A DNA stretch of 35,498 nucleotides from assembly GCA_000231825.2 (NCBI GenBank), contig JH720325.1, positions 75,601-111,098 of the forward strand. The letters are read 5' to 3'. Within the stretch, counting starts at the first letter, position 1. Each line of letters starts with the position of its first letter. The notes under the pieces are model-generated. The model was not told the origin of the DNA. It searched no databases and saw only the letters and a list, made by a program, of their open reading frames with translations. Shown here one piece after another: positions 1-11,619 of the stretch. A program made the position numbers and the translations under genes. This stretch comes from Tetrahymena elliotti 4EA. Its lineage: Eukaryota > Ciliophora > Oligohymenophorea > Hymenostomatida > Tetrahymenidae.

Positions 1-209
1 GTTTAAAAAAAATAATTCCATTTTTCTCAAAAAAATTTGATCATTTAAAAAAGAAGAGGTATTGTATTTATTTTGAGTGGCATTTAAAAAACAATAGAAA
101 TGATATTATGAAATTTAAATGAATATTTAAGAAAGTTTATAAATTAAAGAATACGTAATGTTGATTTTTTAAAATAATGAGTAATTTATTTTGTTAATTT
201 GTTAAATAT
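1..209. other. AT-rich sequence downstream of the first gene
   Basis: Non-coding sequence beyond the TGA of the leftmost (minus-strand) gene. It is rich in A and T homopolymers. I see no gene, RNA or ordered repeat in it. Confidence 0.6.
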
Positions 210-3200
210 TCACTATTTCCAGCCCTTAAAATCTTTGCATTACTCATTTGCATCTAAAATTAACTTTTTAAAGAGAATTTATTCAGCTACGGCAATATTT
301 TAGAAACTCAATACTTTTATATCCATATTATTTTTTTTACTAACTTAGTGTAATTAGAGTTTATTAAGTTTATTTTTATACAAATCCAAGCGATTATCTT
401 ATTAGTTTGGATCTTTAATTTTTGTAGCTCCTTCTAATAAATGATTTTCTTCATCTTCTTTTATTACATAGATATCTTTACTCTTTCTTTTATACAAAGA
501 TTCTTTAATTGTGTCTAAAAAAGATAAAGGCTGAGCGGGATAGAATATGAATCTTTCTTTGTCTTAAAGAGAAAGGTCTGTCATAAAATATGGATTAATA
601 GAGAAATTATTAAATTTTTCTACATTTATTTTAGCATTTATAAAATCTAAGTTGCTGGTAAAATCTAGGACACCATTATTTTATTAGTTTTTTTGATTTG
701 GAGATTTTTATGATGTTTTTGATTTTCTTACTTTCTTAATATTAATTATTTTTAGCTCAGTTATTTTTTATAACTCTCTTCCTGCCTTAAGAGGAGATTA
801 AGGGGGACTTGGAAAGAATTAAGCAGATGATTTTTTTGATTTTAATTAATTGCCAGAAATATTTGACTCAGTTTGTGAATTATTTAAATTTTCTAAAGGC
901 GAAAGAGGACTCATCTAAGAAGATTGATATGAATTAACTAAGTTAGATAACTCTATAATGTCATTATTTAAATGGATTTACCCTACTTTTATCTTTTACA
1001 TAAGAACTCTCCTCTCTATCAAGCATCTTCTAAAGAATTTCAAGCTTGCCTTTTTTTAATCACTTTGAAAAAAATGTTTATTTAATTTTAAATATTTTAT
1101 ATTTTTTATTAATTTACTTATTAATTGTTGAAATGCGTATATGAACATTATAGTTTTTAGAGTTTCTTGGGCTCATCATATTATCATTTTGTTTTACAAG
1201 CTAGGTTGCTTTTTTTATTAATTTTGTAAGTTGGTCCTTTTTATCATTTTCTTTACTTAGCTTATCATTTATCATAATATTATTACATGTTTCATTCCAA
1301 AGAATATTCAAATATTCAGTTCTTTTTAAATATAACTCTTTATACCATTATTAAATTAAGCAAACTAATAAAAAATAAAAGATTATTATATTTATTTTGA
1401 AAATTAAAAATACTTTTCTTTTAAAAAAGTTCCATCTTTTATTGCAGCAACCACCTTTCTGATGATTTTTAAAGAAATTTTTATAAAACCAAGCCACTTT
1501 TTTTCTATACTTTCTTTAGAATTAATTTAGCACTAACTTTTAAACCTCTATATATATATTTAAAAATGATGGTTAGAAACAGCTGAAAAAATAACTTAAT
1601 TTACATAGTCGAATAGATAAGCACCTTTTCTTATGGAGTCTTAGATCTTAATCTTTTTAAAACATCTTTAAAAAATTTGTTTAGCAAATTTTTAGCTCTT
1701 TCAATTTTTAGATTCCACATTTTATTTTTGAAAATAACTAACCGAAGATCTTAAAATATTTTAGGTAAGTGCAATATTGTAATCCATGTTTTATAAAACT
1801 TCAATTTAGATTATTTTTCCTCCACTTTTAATCTCTAAATATTTAAAAGAAATTATTTGTTTCAACTTATTATTTAAATCAAAAGAATGCAATTTAATTT
1901 AAAAAATAATATATCAACTTTTTAGTAAAATTTAAATGATTTTTTTTAATTAAACAAAAAAATAGTTGAAAAAAAATGTATTTGTTGATGAAAGATAAAA
2001 TTATTAATTAATCTAATTTGATCAAAAATCTTTAATTAATATTTTCATATTATGAGCAAAAAAATTCTAATTAAATTTTTGATCAAAACAAAATAAATTT
2101 ATTTATTTAATTTAATTTTGAAAGAAGAAGAACAAAATAATTTTAGTTCTTTGAAAGTAGATTTTAAAATTTAATTTGAAATTGAAATAAGTGTTTAAAT
2201 TTATTTGTTACCTCTAATTTTTTTAAATCATTTTTAGCTAGCCATTAAACATTTTTTTCAACCTTTTGCTCAAATAATTCTTGCTGCTTCTTTTGTGCTT
2301 GAGCAATCTTTTCAGTTCTTAATTTCTTATAAAAATAAAGATTAATTGATTTTTTTTTTTTGAATGATTTTACATTTTCTATGACAGTTTTTTATTATAT
2401 TTAGTTTTTATAATCAATAGCTACTTCATGATTAATCTTTAGGAAGTCTTTATTATTACATAGTTTTAAGCTTCTTTCTCTTCTTCTTTTAACTATTTCG
2501 GCTAATATCAATAAAAATATCAAATTTAAAATGAGCTCTTTTGTTAATTAATTAATTACCGATTTCCATCTTGAATAATTTATCATTTGAAGTAAATTAA
2601 ACAAAGTTTTTTTATTTTAAGATTTTAGTTGATCCATTTTGATGAACGCTTTCTTCTTTGGTTCTTTAGCTTTGTGCTATAATCTCTAACTCACAGTTAG
2701 TCTAGGATGATAGATGCATGAAAATATATTTTATTTCTTCTGTAGGGTTTAATCCTTCATATAAAAAAATAGTTTTATCAGTTTGTTGCATCATATAATC
2801 GTGATTAAAGTGATCAGGTGGTTTGTTTAATTGATAATGTTTACTAAAGTAAATAGTATAGTACCCATTATTTATAAATGTTCTTAATACTATAGGAAAG
2901 TTTTTATCAATTGTTTTAATTTTTATTAGTTTAGACTCTCCAAAGTAAAGTTAAATATGAAGCTTTTGACCTAGTCTTAGAGCTTTATTATATTAAAATT
3001 ATAATTAACATTTTAACATTTATCATATTAAAACAATTTAAGAATTAGAATTAAATCTGATTTACTTAAAAGTTTTAATTAGTTTTATAAGAAAATCCAT
3101 ATAGAATATCTAAATAATAAATTAATAAATCTGCTGAGTCTTAATATAAATTGCTTAAAAGTGTTTGGTGAATATATTTATAAATTGCTTACTTTAATAT

Positions 3201-4000
3201 TCAGGATATATTTCTTTGAAGAGTTCTTTAATTAGTTCAACATGATGATTTTTTTAATCTACTTTTGTTTCTTTTAAAAGATTTTTAGATTCATATTCAT
3301 CTAAGTAGTTGAGTGATTGTATAATCTAGCTATTTTGTTAGGCTGTGTATTTTGATATATCTATTTAAGAGCTTTATCTAGTTCTAATTAATCTAATTTG
3401 ACCTTCAGAACTTCCTTTTCTTGCATTATTCATATCAAGATTTTTAGCATCTTTTTTATAACTTCTATATTGGGCACTGTCTGGCTAATCTTGCAAATAG
3501 GTTTAACTTCGAATTTAATTCAAACTGCTTGATTGCTCAAATCCTCTATTTGTTGTGCTTTGAGGAGTTATAAAATTATTCAAAGTAAGCTACTTTTTGC
3601 TATTTCTAGCTACTACCATTTTAGTAAATGTTTGTGTTGGGCTATATGCTTCTTGCCATTATTATCCTCTATTTGAGGAGAAATTGTTATTGTAATTATT
3701 TCTCGCTGTTTAATTGCCCTCTTTTGATAAGTAATTCAGAGTACTCATGAATCTTTTTTAGCCATCTTTTGAGTTATTTCTTGATGTCTCAATCTAATTT
3801 AAACTATTTGAATTATATGTTGGACCTACTACCTTAAAATTTAATTATGGTACATCCTAATCAAAAGAAGGCTTTACGCCTTTTAACATTCTTTTATTCA
3901 TAGGGCTTATTGAAGTAGATTTTGTCAAGACTTTTGGCAAAAGCTAAGGAGAAATAAACGCCCTAATTTCTGAAATATTTTCTTCACCTATTTAATCCAT
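210..4000 (-). CDS. Predicted single-pass membrane protein of unknown function, 7 exons, 1010 aa
   Basis: I do not recognise the family. With TAA/TAG as Gln, exons 4000-3193, 3109-3035, 2982-2560, 2501-2212, 1834-1605, 1504-1118 and 1029-210 join in phase and end at a TGA. Introns are 52-100 bp except 2211-1835 (377 bp). Most have GTAA donors and AG acceptors; the donor at 3034 (GTTTTA) is the weakest call. Residues 1 to about 230 are Ser/Asn/Gln-rich and probably disordered. Exon 3 encodes a beta-rich stretch (LHIQLYFGES... FINNGYYTIYFSKHYQ). Exon 4 is basic and helical. A hydrophobic helix lies at about residues 640-662 (VFLIFKINIIIFYFLLVCLI), just after a basic Cys-containing segment. The C-terminal 270 residues are Ser/Pro-rich, then mixed. 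The ATG at 4000 has an in-frame TGA upstream if a short 5' intron is assumed. Transcript data could shift the small exons. Confidence 0.68.
2019..2085. repeat. Imperfect inverted repeat inside an intron of the membrane-protein gene
   Basis: The left arm starts TGATCAAAAATC (2019-2040) and the right arm ends ATTTTTGATCA (2064-2085), with about 23 bp between. It lies in the 377-bp intron, by far the longest of that gene. Pairing would shorten the effective distance between splice sites, a possible but unproven role. Confidence 0.6.
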
Positions 4001-5518
4001 TTGATTACAAAGTATCTAAATTAATTAAAAATAACACTTTTGAAATAGTTAAAACTTTAAGTGGTTATTAAAAGCTTTAGCATTACCTTTAATTTCTTTT
4101 CATTCAGTGTATTTACTATCAAACCTCAACTATTATAGCTAAATAGTAATTAAAGCCAATCATGTATGGCCCGTAAATTTAGAAAGATATTCTCCTTGCC
4201 ATTAATTTCTTTCACAATAAACAAAATATTATTCCTACTAATAAATATTTCTTATATTTTCTCATAGAGTAAATCTTTATAATCTTATTTATTAAGTTAA
4301 ACCTTTAAAGCACCCACATTTCAAATTAATTCTAAATAAGAAATCGACTAATAATATCTCACAAATACTTAAGAAACTTTCTTGATTATCTAAATAAAAA
4401 AAGAAAATAGATTATTATAAGAATATTAAATTTTGGAAGATCTTCTGCAAATAACAAATTGAATTGTGTTTTAATTTAATAGTTTTATAAAATCACACAT
4501 TTTTATTTTCTTCAGTACATTAATTTATAAAGAAATTAATTACTTTTTAAAAAAGAAAATAAATTTTTAAAAATTGTTTTTTTATGAAAAATTAATATTT
4601 TTAAACAAATTGTTTTATCATGAAAAAAATAAATTAGTCTTAATTTTAACACTTATTTTTTCTTTCATAAAATAAAAAAATAAATTTCTAAATCAATGTA
4701 GTATATGATTATTTATAATGACCTACAAGCTTGCTGTAATCTACATCTCTTCAATTGATATTTATTATATTTAAAAGCTTAAATTTTATCATATAAATTT
4801 AGAATGAGTAGAAGTAAGTGATTATGGAGAAGGGATACTTATTAAAAGATATTAATATTCTATATTTTTTGTCTGCATACAAGAGTTTGAAATTGAGGTC
4901 AGCTGAGCTATCCTTTAGCTATTAATTATAAAAGTTTGTAATATTGAAATATTTATGTTTTTTATATGTTTTATTTATTCTTACCAATTTGTTTTTTACA
5001 CAAACCTCGTAAAATAAATAAAAATTTAAATAAAAAAATAAAATATTCTTCAAAATAGTAAAAGCTGGAATTTGTCTGATTTTTTATTTAAATTTGTGAA
5101 TATAGTCTAAGGAGAGTAATATGTCATGATAATAAGTGCCAATTGATATGAAGGTCTAGTAGAATGAGAATTTCATTAATTATAAATATTAATGTGCCAA
5201 AAGTTGCAATTAAAAAAATATTAATTTGAATGATTAAAGAAAATTTTTTTTTATTATCATGAGTAAACTTTAATTAAATTAAAAAAAAGTTTTAGAAATC
5301 TAATCAAATAAATAAATAAACAAAAAATAAATAAATTTTAACATGCTATGATTTATTGATTGTTAAAATGGTAAATAAGTTGTAAGCTATTACAAATTTT
5401 CAAAAAATAAGTTTGAATAAAACAATAATAATTATGTTTATTTTTAGGAAAATAACAATCTGGAATTCTAGCCATTTCTTTAATATCCAAAATTATTTCA
5501 AGTAATATATGATAATTT
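4001..5518. other. Intergenic region upstream of the membrane-protein gene
   Basis: Probably holds the promoter and 5' leader of the minus-strand gene. A plausible 5'-UTR intron on the minus strand runs from a GTAATG donor near 4085 to a TTTAG acceptor near 4015. The rest is A/T runs, including diverged direct repeats around 4560-4680. I found no convincing coding frame on either strand. Confidence 0.5.
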
Positions 5519-8500
5519 AACTAATCTCTTTTCTTTTAATAGTTTTAGTCTTAATTTCTACTAGCCAATGCCACTTATTTTACTGAATCTTTTAAAAATA
5601 AAAATAAAAAATTGAATGAATAATTAGATTGAAAGAATAAGAAAGAATAAAAATGTGAATTAAATTTAATATAATAAATAAAAAATTAATTATTGAGTCA
5701 AATATTGAGTAAATACTAATAAATTAATCAATCAGTTGCTCATAAATTAAAGTATTAATTCACTCAAAATACATATTAATATTGAAAAACTATTTTTACT
5801 AGGTAAAAAGATTCAAAGTTTAAAGATTATGGCATTTTACTAGTTCCTATCCTATTCCTTATGCTCCGATATCACCAATATTATTGTTACTTTTTGAAAA
5901 ATAATAAAAATATCCAATCAATAAAAGTTGAAAGAATGAGAAAATAATAAGAAATGAATTAAATTTATAAACAGCAAATCATAATTAATAAATGAGTCAA
6001 ACAAATCTGAAGTCAACTGAAATCAATTAGCTAGTGAGTGAGTTACTCATAAAAACATTTTTACGTGAGGGAAAGTGTCAAATCTTTGAGATTAGAGCAT
6101 TTTGCTAAGTCAGATCCTAATCTTTAGGCCCCAGTTTCATCAATATCATTCTACCTTTTAAAAAATTATAAGTCAAAAATTTTGAAAGAAAGGAAAGATA
6201 AAGATAAAAATGTAAATTAAATTTTAGATAACAAATAAAAAATATGAATTAGCCATAGAGAGTAAATACTAATAATTTAATCAGCCAGTCAGTAATCAAT
6301 CCACTCACTTAAAAATTCATAATTAATATAGAAAAACTATTTTTTTTTACTAGAGGCTAATATTCAAAGTTTAGAGATGAGAGCATTTTACTAAGTTAGA
6401 TCCTAATTCTTATGAGCCTATTCCACTAATATTATTGTTCCTTTTTAAAAAATAATAAAAATATCAAATAGATAAAAAGAATTAGAAAAAAATAAAAAAT
6501 AAATTAAATTTGTGAACAGCAAATCATAATTAAAGAATAAGAAAAATAAATCTGAAGTAAACCCAAATAAATTAGCCAGTCAATGATTTACTCATAGATT
6601 AGAGCCTTTATGTAATCTAAAAGGCTATAATTAATATTTAAAATTATTTTTACATGAGGTTAAGAGTCAAAATTTAGAGATTAGAGCATTGTGCTAAACC
6701 CTATCCTAATCTTTTTATACCTTTATCAATAATTCTATTTCCCCTTTTAAAAATAATAATAACATAAAATATTGCATTAATAAGAAATATGAAAAAAATG
6801 ACAAGAATATAAAAATGTTAATTAAATTAAAAATGAAAGAGGGATGGATGCAAACAAATCAGAAAAAATTCCTAATAAACAAGCCAGTCACTCAGTGAGT
6901 TAGTTGCACAAATTAGTCTTTATTCGCTCTAAAAAATGCATAATTATTATTTAAAAAAACTATTTTTACAAGAAAAAAAGCTTCAAAGTATAGAGATTAG
7001 ACAATTCGGCTAATCCTTATCCTAATTTTTTTAGACCCTTTTTTCTAATTATATTATTTCTTTTAATAAAAAATATTAAAAAGATAATAATTTGAAAACA
7101 ACAAATAATAATTCATTAATGGTTGAGTGAGTGAGTAAATATCTAGTAAAAATCAATTAGCTAGTCAAGTGAATAGCTCATAAATTAATATGCAAAAACT
7201 GTTTTTACGAGAGGTTAAGAATCAAAATTTAGAGGTTAGAGCATTTTGATAAACCTGATCCTAATCCTTATGTACCTATTTAGCCAATATTATTGAACCT
7301 TTTAAAAAAATTATAAAAATATAAAACATTAAACATTGATTAAAGGAATAAATCCTAAATGATTAAGCAAGTATTGATTAAACAAAAATAAATTAGTCAA
7401 TTAGCCTTGGTCATAAGTTAGAGAATTAATTTACTCAAAAATGTCTATAATTAATATTGAAAAGCTATTTTTACTAGAGGTCAAGAGTTAAATTTAAAAG
7501 ATTAGAGCATTATGCTAATCCAGAAGCTAATCCTTAAGCTCCCATATCACCAATATAACTTCTGCTTTATTAAATAAAATAAATAAATATTGAAAGAATA
7601 AGGAAGTATACAAATGAGAATTAAATTTAAAATAATAAATACAAATTATTGATTCAGCCAATAATAGAGTAAACACTAATAAATTAAATAGTCTATGGCT
7701 GCTGATAAATTAAATTATTTATTTTTTTACTCAATAATGCATAATGAATATTGAAAAACTGTTTTTACTAGAAGTTAAGACTCAAAATTTAAAGGTTTTA
7801 GCATTTTGCTAAGCCAGATCCTATTTCTTATATGCCCATACCACCAATACTGTTGACCCTTTTAAAAATAATATACAAAGAATAGAAAAATATCAAAATG
7901 TGAATTAGATTTGAAAAAAATGAATAAAAATTCATGAATGAGATAAAAGAATCTCAAGTACACCCACATCAATTTATTAGTCAGTCATTCATTTATTCAC
8001 TCATAAATTTTTATATTTTTCTACTTAATATTACAAAACTATTTTTACCCTAGGTGAAGCATCAAAGTCTAGAGATTAGAGCATTTTGCTAACGCAGAAC
8101 CTAATCCTTATGCTCCAATATCGCCAATTTGATTTTTACTTATAAAAAAAAATATTTCATAAAGAAATATTAAATGAATTCGAGTGAGATAAAAATTTAG
8201 ATTAAATCTGAAAACAAAAAATCATAAATAATCAATAAATAAGTATCTAGTGAACTTAAGGAAATAAATTGGTTAGTAAGTTAGTGGCTTAAATTATAGT
8301 CTTTATTTCCCCAAAATGAATTACTAATATTAAAAACTATTTTTACAAGAGGATAAGAGTCAAATTTTAGAGATGAGAGCATTTTGCCAAGCCTGATCCT
8401 AATGCTTATGAACCTAAATTGCCAACATTATTGTACCTTATAAAAAATTAATTGAATACCATAAATTAAAATTAATAAAATAACCGAACAAATATCAACA

Positions 8501-9340
8501 AATTAGTCAGTTACTTGCTCTTAAATTAGAGTATTTATTTACTCAAAAATGCATAACTAATATTGAAAAAGTATTTTTACTAGAGGTCAAGAGTCAAAGT
8601 TTAGAGATTAGAGCATTATGCTAAGCCAGATCCTAATCCTTATGAGCCCATTTCACTAATATTATTCTACCTTTTAAAAAATAATGAAAATATAAAAAAT
8701 ATTAAGATATTGAAAGAATGAGAAAAACATAAAAATGAGAATTCAATTTGAATACAGCAAATCAAAATTAATAAAAGAACTAAGTTAGTCAGTCAGTCAA
8801 TTACTCATAAATCTGGCTATTAATTTACTCAAAAATGTTTATTTAATATTGAAACTATTTTTACGAGAGGTCAAGATTCAAAGTTTAGAGATTGGAGCAT
8901 TATGCTAAGCAAGATCCTAATCTTTATACACTCTCTTACTAAACAATATCTTATCTTTTAAAAAAATAATTACAAAAAAACATTGAATAAAGAAAATTGA
9001 AAGAAAGAGAAAAAGATAATTTTGAAAAAATCTAATAAAAGTTAATGAATGAGTCAAAACTATCAAGTAAACCCAAATAAATTCGTCGGACAGTCAGCAA
9101 CTCATAAATTAATGTCTTTATTTACTCAAAAATGCTACAATATATGAACAACTCTTTTTACCTTAATTTAAGAGCCAGCTATTAGAAATTAGATAACTTT
9201 AAAGAAGAATTAAAAATTATACCTTAAATTCACCTTTAGGTTGAAATGTGAAGATAGATTAGAGTTTAGTAACTTTTAATAAATAAATTTTAAAATATAT
9301 ATCCACCTCTAAAAAATGTAGAGTACATCAACCAGCTTTC
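5519..9340. repeat. Tandem array 1: twelve diverged units of about 235-316 bp
   Basis: The core is easy to spot because it is less AT-rich than its surroundings. Its central motif is AGAGATTAGAGCATTTTGCT, then a block close to AGCCAGATCCTAATCCTTAT and a block close to CCATTTCACCAATATTATTG. The GAGCAT of successive cores falls near 5831, 6095, 6381, 6684, 7000, 7239, 7505, 7800, 8079, 8376, 8611 and 8895. A degenerate first core lies near 5545 and a degenerate last one near 9170. Each core follows AAAACTATTTTTAC and a weaker zone with GTCAGTCAGT-like short repeats and TCATAAATTA. Spacers vary in length and contain many indels, so the units are not coding. The same family recurs at 14098-17010 with matching end sequences. 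Confidence 0.93.
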
Positions 9341-10129
9341 TAAAATAGTTTATGCTCATAATTGAAATTGATTTCTTTTTTTTAATTTAATAGAAATTAA
9401 ATTGAATATTATTTTTAGTTAATGATGAATAAGAAAAAATTGATTTTTAAAGTTTAGAAAATATAAAAAAGAATAGAAATTTCTGATTATTTCGAACAAA
9501 ATTTTACAAAATTGAAAATAAAATCAATTTTTTTCTTAGTAAATTTATCTATCAATTTTTTAATCAATAAGGATTTTTTTTCTATCTGAAAAACTTGAAA
9601 TAATAATTTATTAATATAAATAGATTTTTAGGTGAAAAAATAAAGTGGATTGACATTATTTTTCATTAAGAATTTATTTTCAAAATTAAAAGTTTTTAAA
9701 AATAAATATTGAAAGTTAAGGTGATTTTAAATTAGAGTGATATATTTCATAAAATTATTTTTTTTTTCATCACCTTAACTCAGAGAACTTACTGTATTTT
9801 ATCATAAATAGTTTAACTTTCAAAAGATTTATTAGATTAATAAATAAATACCAAAAAAATCTAAAAATAATAATTGATTTAATATTCTTTTCTAAAATTT
9901 ATTTCATGTGATGGCATACTGATTTTGCTTAACTGATCCTTAAATAAAATCATTATAAAATATGAAGCTTCTTTTAAATTGAAGTATTATAATAATAATA
10001 ATAATAATAATGTCATTAGTTAGTAGAAATTAATGCAATTTAATAAAGATTATGTCTAGAATACATGAATATAAAATAAATAATAAATAGCTTGAGTAAT
10101 ATTAACTAATTAATTAAATAAATTAACTT
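9341..10129. other. Intergenic region between array 1 and the Hub1-like gene
   Basis: AT-rich DNA with two inverted repeats (9430-9446 with 9519-9537, and 9714-9725 with 9769-9780) and a short (TAA)n tract near 9989-10012. It is the 3' flank of the Hub1-like gene. No coding frame was recognised. Confidence 0.55.
9714..9780. repeat. Perfect 12-bp inverted repeat with 43-bp loop
   Basis: AGTTAAGGTGAT at 9714-9725 and its exact reverse complement ATCACCTTAACT at 9769-9780. The arms are less AT-rich than the surrounding DNA, so the match is more notable than the common A/T palindromes here. It lies downstream of the Hub1-like gene; its function is unknown. Confidence 0.75.
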
Positions 10130-10705
10130 TCAATTGTAATACATCTCCAAAGACATACCATCATGAATTTCGTAATCTTCAAGAGTGATATGGTCTTTGA
10201 AAACTTAATGCCATTTTTATAATTTAATTTTTTCTGCTCTTGTTCCTGTTTTGGCTTAAATAAGTTTTTTCAAATTTCCGATAGTATCTGAGGGTAAACA
10301 TTTAATTCTTTCTTTTTTACCTAAACGATCATTTATAATTACTTCAATCATGACAGGATTATATGAGGAGACGCCTTCTAATTTTTCTGGTCCTTTTCTT
10401 TCTGGTTTTTTAGGAACAAAACCATATTTTTATTAAACTTTTAAGAGAGCTTCTTCCTCTGCTTATTTCTCTTCTTTTATTTTCTCCCAAACTTTTTCAA
10501 CCTTTTATTAAGTACTTTCTGCTAAATTAGGTTATCTATCTTCATTTTATGATTATTTCTCTTTGGGCTTTTCATATTTATCATTTCTATCATATTTGTG
10601 AGATTTCTTTTCCCTTGAATGGCTTCTTTTTCTATCCTTTCTATCTTTATGATCTTTATATTTTTTTTTATCTCTACTACGAGATCTAGAACGACTTCTA
10701 CCCAT
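10130..10705 (-). CDS. Hub1/UBL5 ubiquitin-like modifier with an RS-rich N-terminal extension, 191 aa
   Basis: An intronless gene. Residues 119-191 form a complete 73-residue Hub1/UBL5 domain, starting [13 protein letters not shown], continuing with [10 protein letters not shown] and ending [11 protein letters not shown]. Hub1 is a ubiquitin-fold protein that binds spliceosomal partners (Snu66, Prp38) non-covalently through HIND motifs and influences splice-site use. The aspartate at Hub1 position 22, needed for HIND binding in yeast, is present (Asp140 here). Hub1 is normally about 73 aa. Here 118 residues precede it: an RS/basic segment ([20 protein letters not shown] at 1-20), a charged Gln-rich part, and a helical stretch at about 67-95. 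The ATG at 10705 is in frame with no intron or TGA before the domain, so the fusion is read directly. The RS segment fits nuclear-speckle or spliceosome localisation (inference). Confidence 0.95.
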
Positions 10706-11619
10706 TTTTCTTTAATTTTTTATGCTTCTAAAAAGATTTCAAATTATATTTTAATAAAAAATTATTACAATCAATCACTCTTCTATCAAAAAAGATAAAA
10801 ATATTCAATCTTATTGATCAATTCAAAAAAAGGTTTGAAATAAGTAATAAATATGGATATTTATGATTTATTTTTTTGATTATTTCATCTATAAAAACCT
10901 CAAAGTGATTTTTATTTTTGATATGATTTAAATTATAAAAACATAATAAAAATAACAATCACAAATTTAAACACCATCAAAAATTGTTTAAAATTTTTAA
11001 ATATTTTTTTATTGTCATTTTAAAAAATTAATTATTTCTTTCTTTTTAATGGATAATAAAAATGATTGATCTTTGATGTAAAAATATGCAATTTTTAGTA
11101 TAATTTTACTTAAAAAGCTGAAATAAAATGATTGATTGTTGATGAAATTTATTGCTTAAAATATTCTTTAATAAATACAATTAAAATTTTCTTTTAGATA
11201 AAAGAATTTATTGATAGGATTTCATTCAAATCTTTAAAGATATATCAATATGAATCTTTTTTTAATAAATTGAATGTTATTTAAAACTAGGTATTATTTT
11301 CAAATAAAATTCATTGAAATTCAAACAGGAATGATTTAATTTTTTATAATAGCTTTGAAGGATGGAGAACACTATTGGAATAACTAAATTTTGCAAGAAA
11401 ATCTAGATTATCTTTTATTAATTTGATAATTTTTTGATTGAGTTGTCCAATAATAAGTATATTTGTTTATTTTGGATAGAAATTGTAATAATAATTTACT
11501 AAGTTTAATAATTAAGTGTTGTAATTAATATTCTTAAACAAAATTCTTAATATTTAAAGTAAGGTAGAAGAGAAAATCAACAAATAGCACTGCCATAAAT
11601 TCACTCTTTTATTATATAA
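10706..11619. promoter_or_regulatory. Divergent intergenic region between the Hub1-like and coiled-coil genes
   Basis: The flanking genes point away from each other, so both promoters must lie in these roughly 900 bp. I see only AT-rich sequence, with no recognisable core promoter motif and no RNA gene. The role follows from gene orientation alone. Confidence 0.45.

Noticed and set aside
4870..4930. Minus-strand tRNA-like stretch with TAGCTCAGCTGA resembling an A box
   Set aside because: No anticodon arm, no good B box and no acceptor-stem pairing; the distance between the two box-like segments is too short for a tRNA.
5812..9180. Minus-strand A/B-box-like motifs in array cores, hinting at a tRNA-derived SINE
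   Set aside because: The A-box resemblance (TGGCTTAGCAAA) is partial, the B-box match is poor and the spacing is too short.
5519..9340. CRISPR-like regular spacing of repeats
   Set aside because: Units are about 280 bp and diverged, in a eukaryotic genome with no cas genes; repeats and spacers have the wrong sizes.
9985..10012. (TAA)n microsatellite
   Set aside because: Short trinucleotide run typical of such AT-rich DNA; no sign of function.
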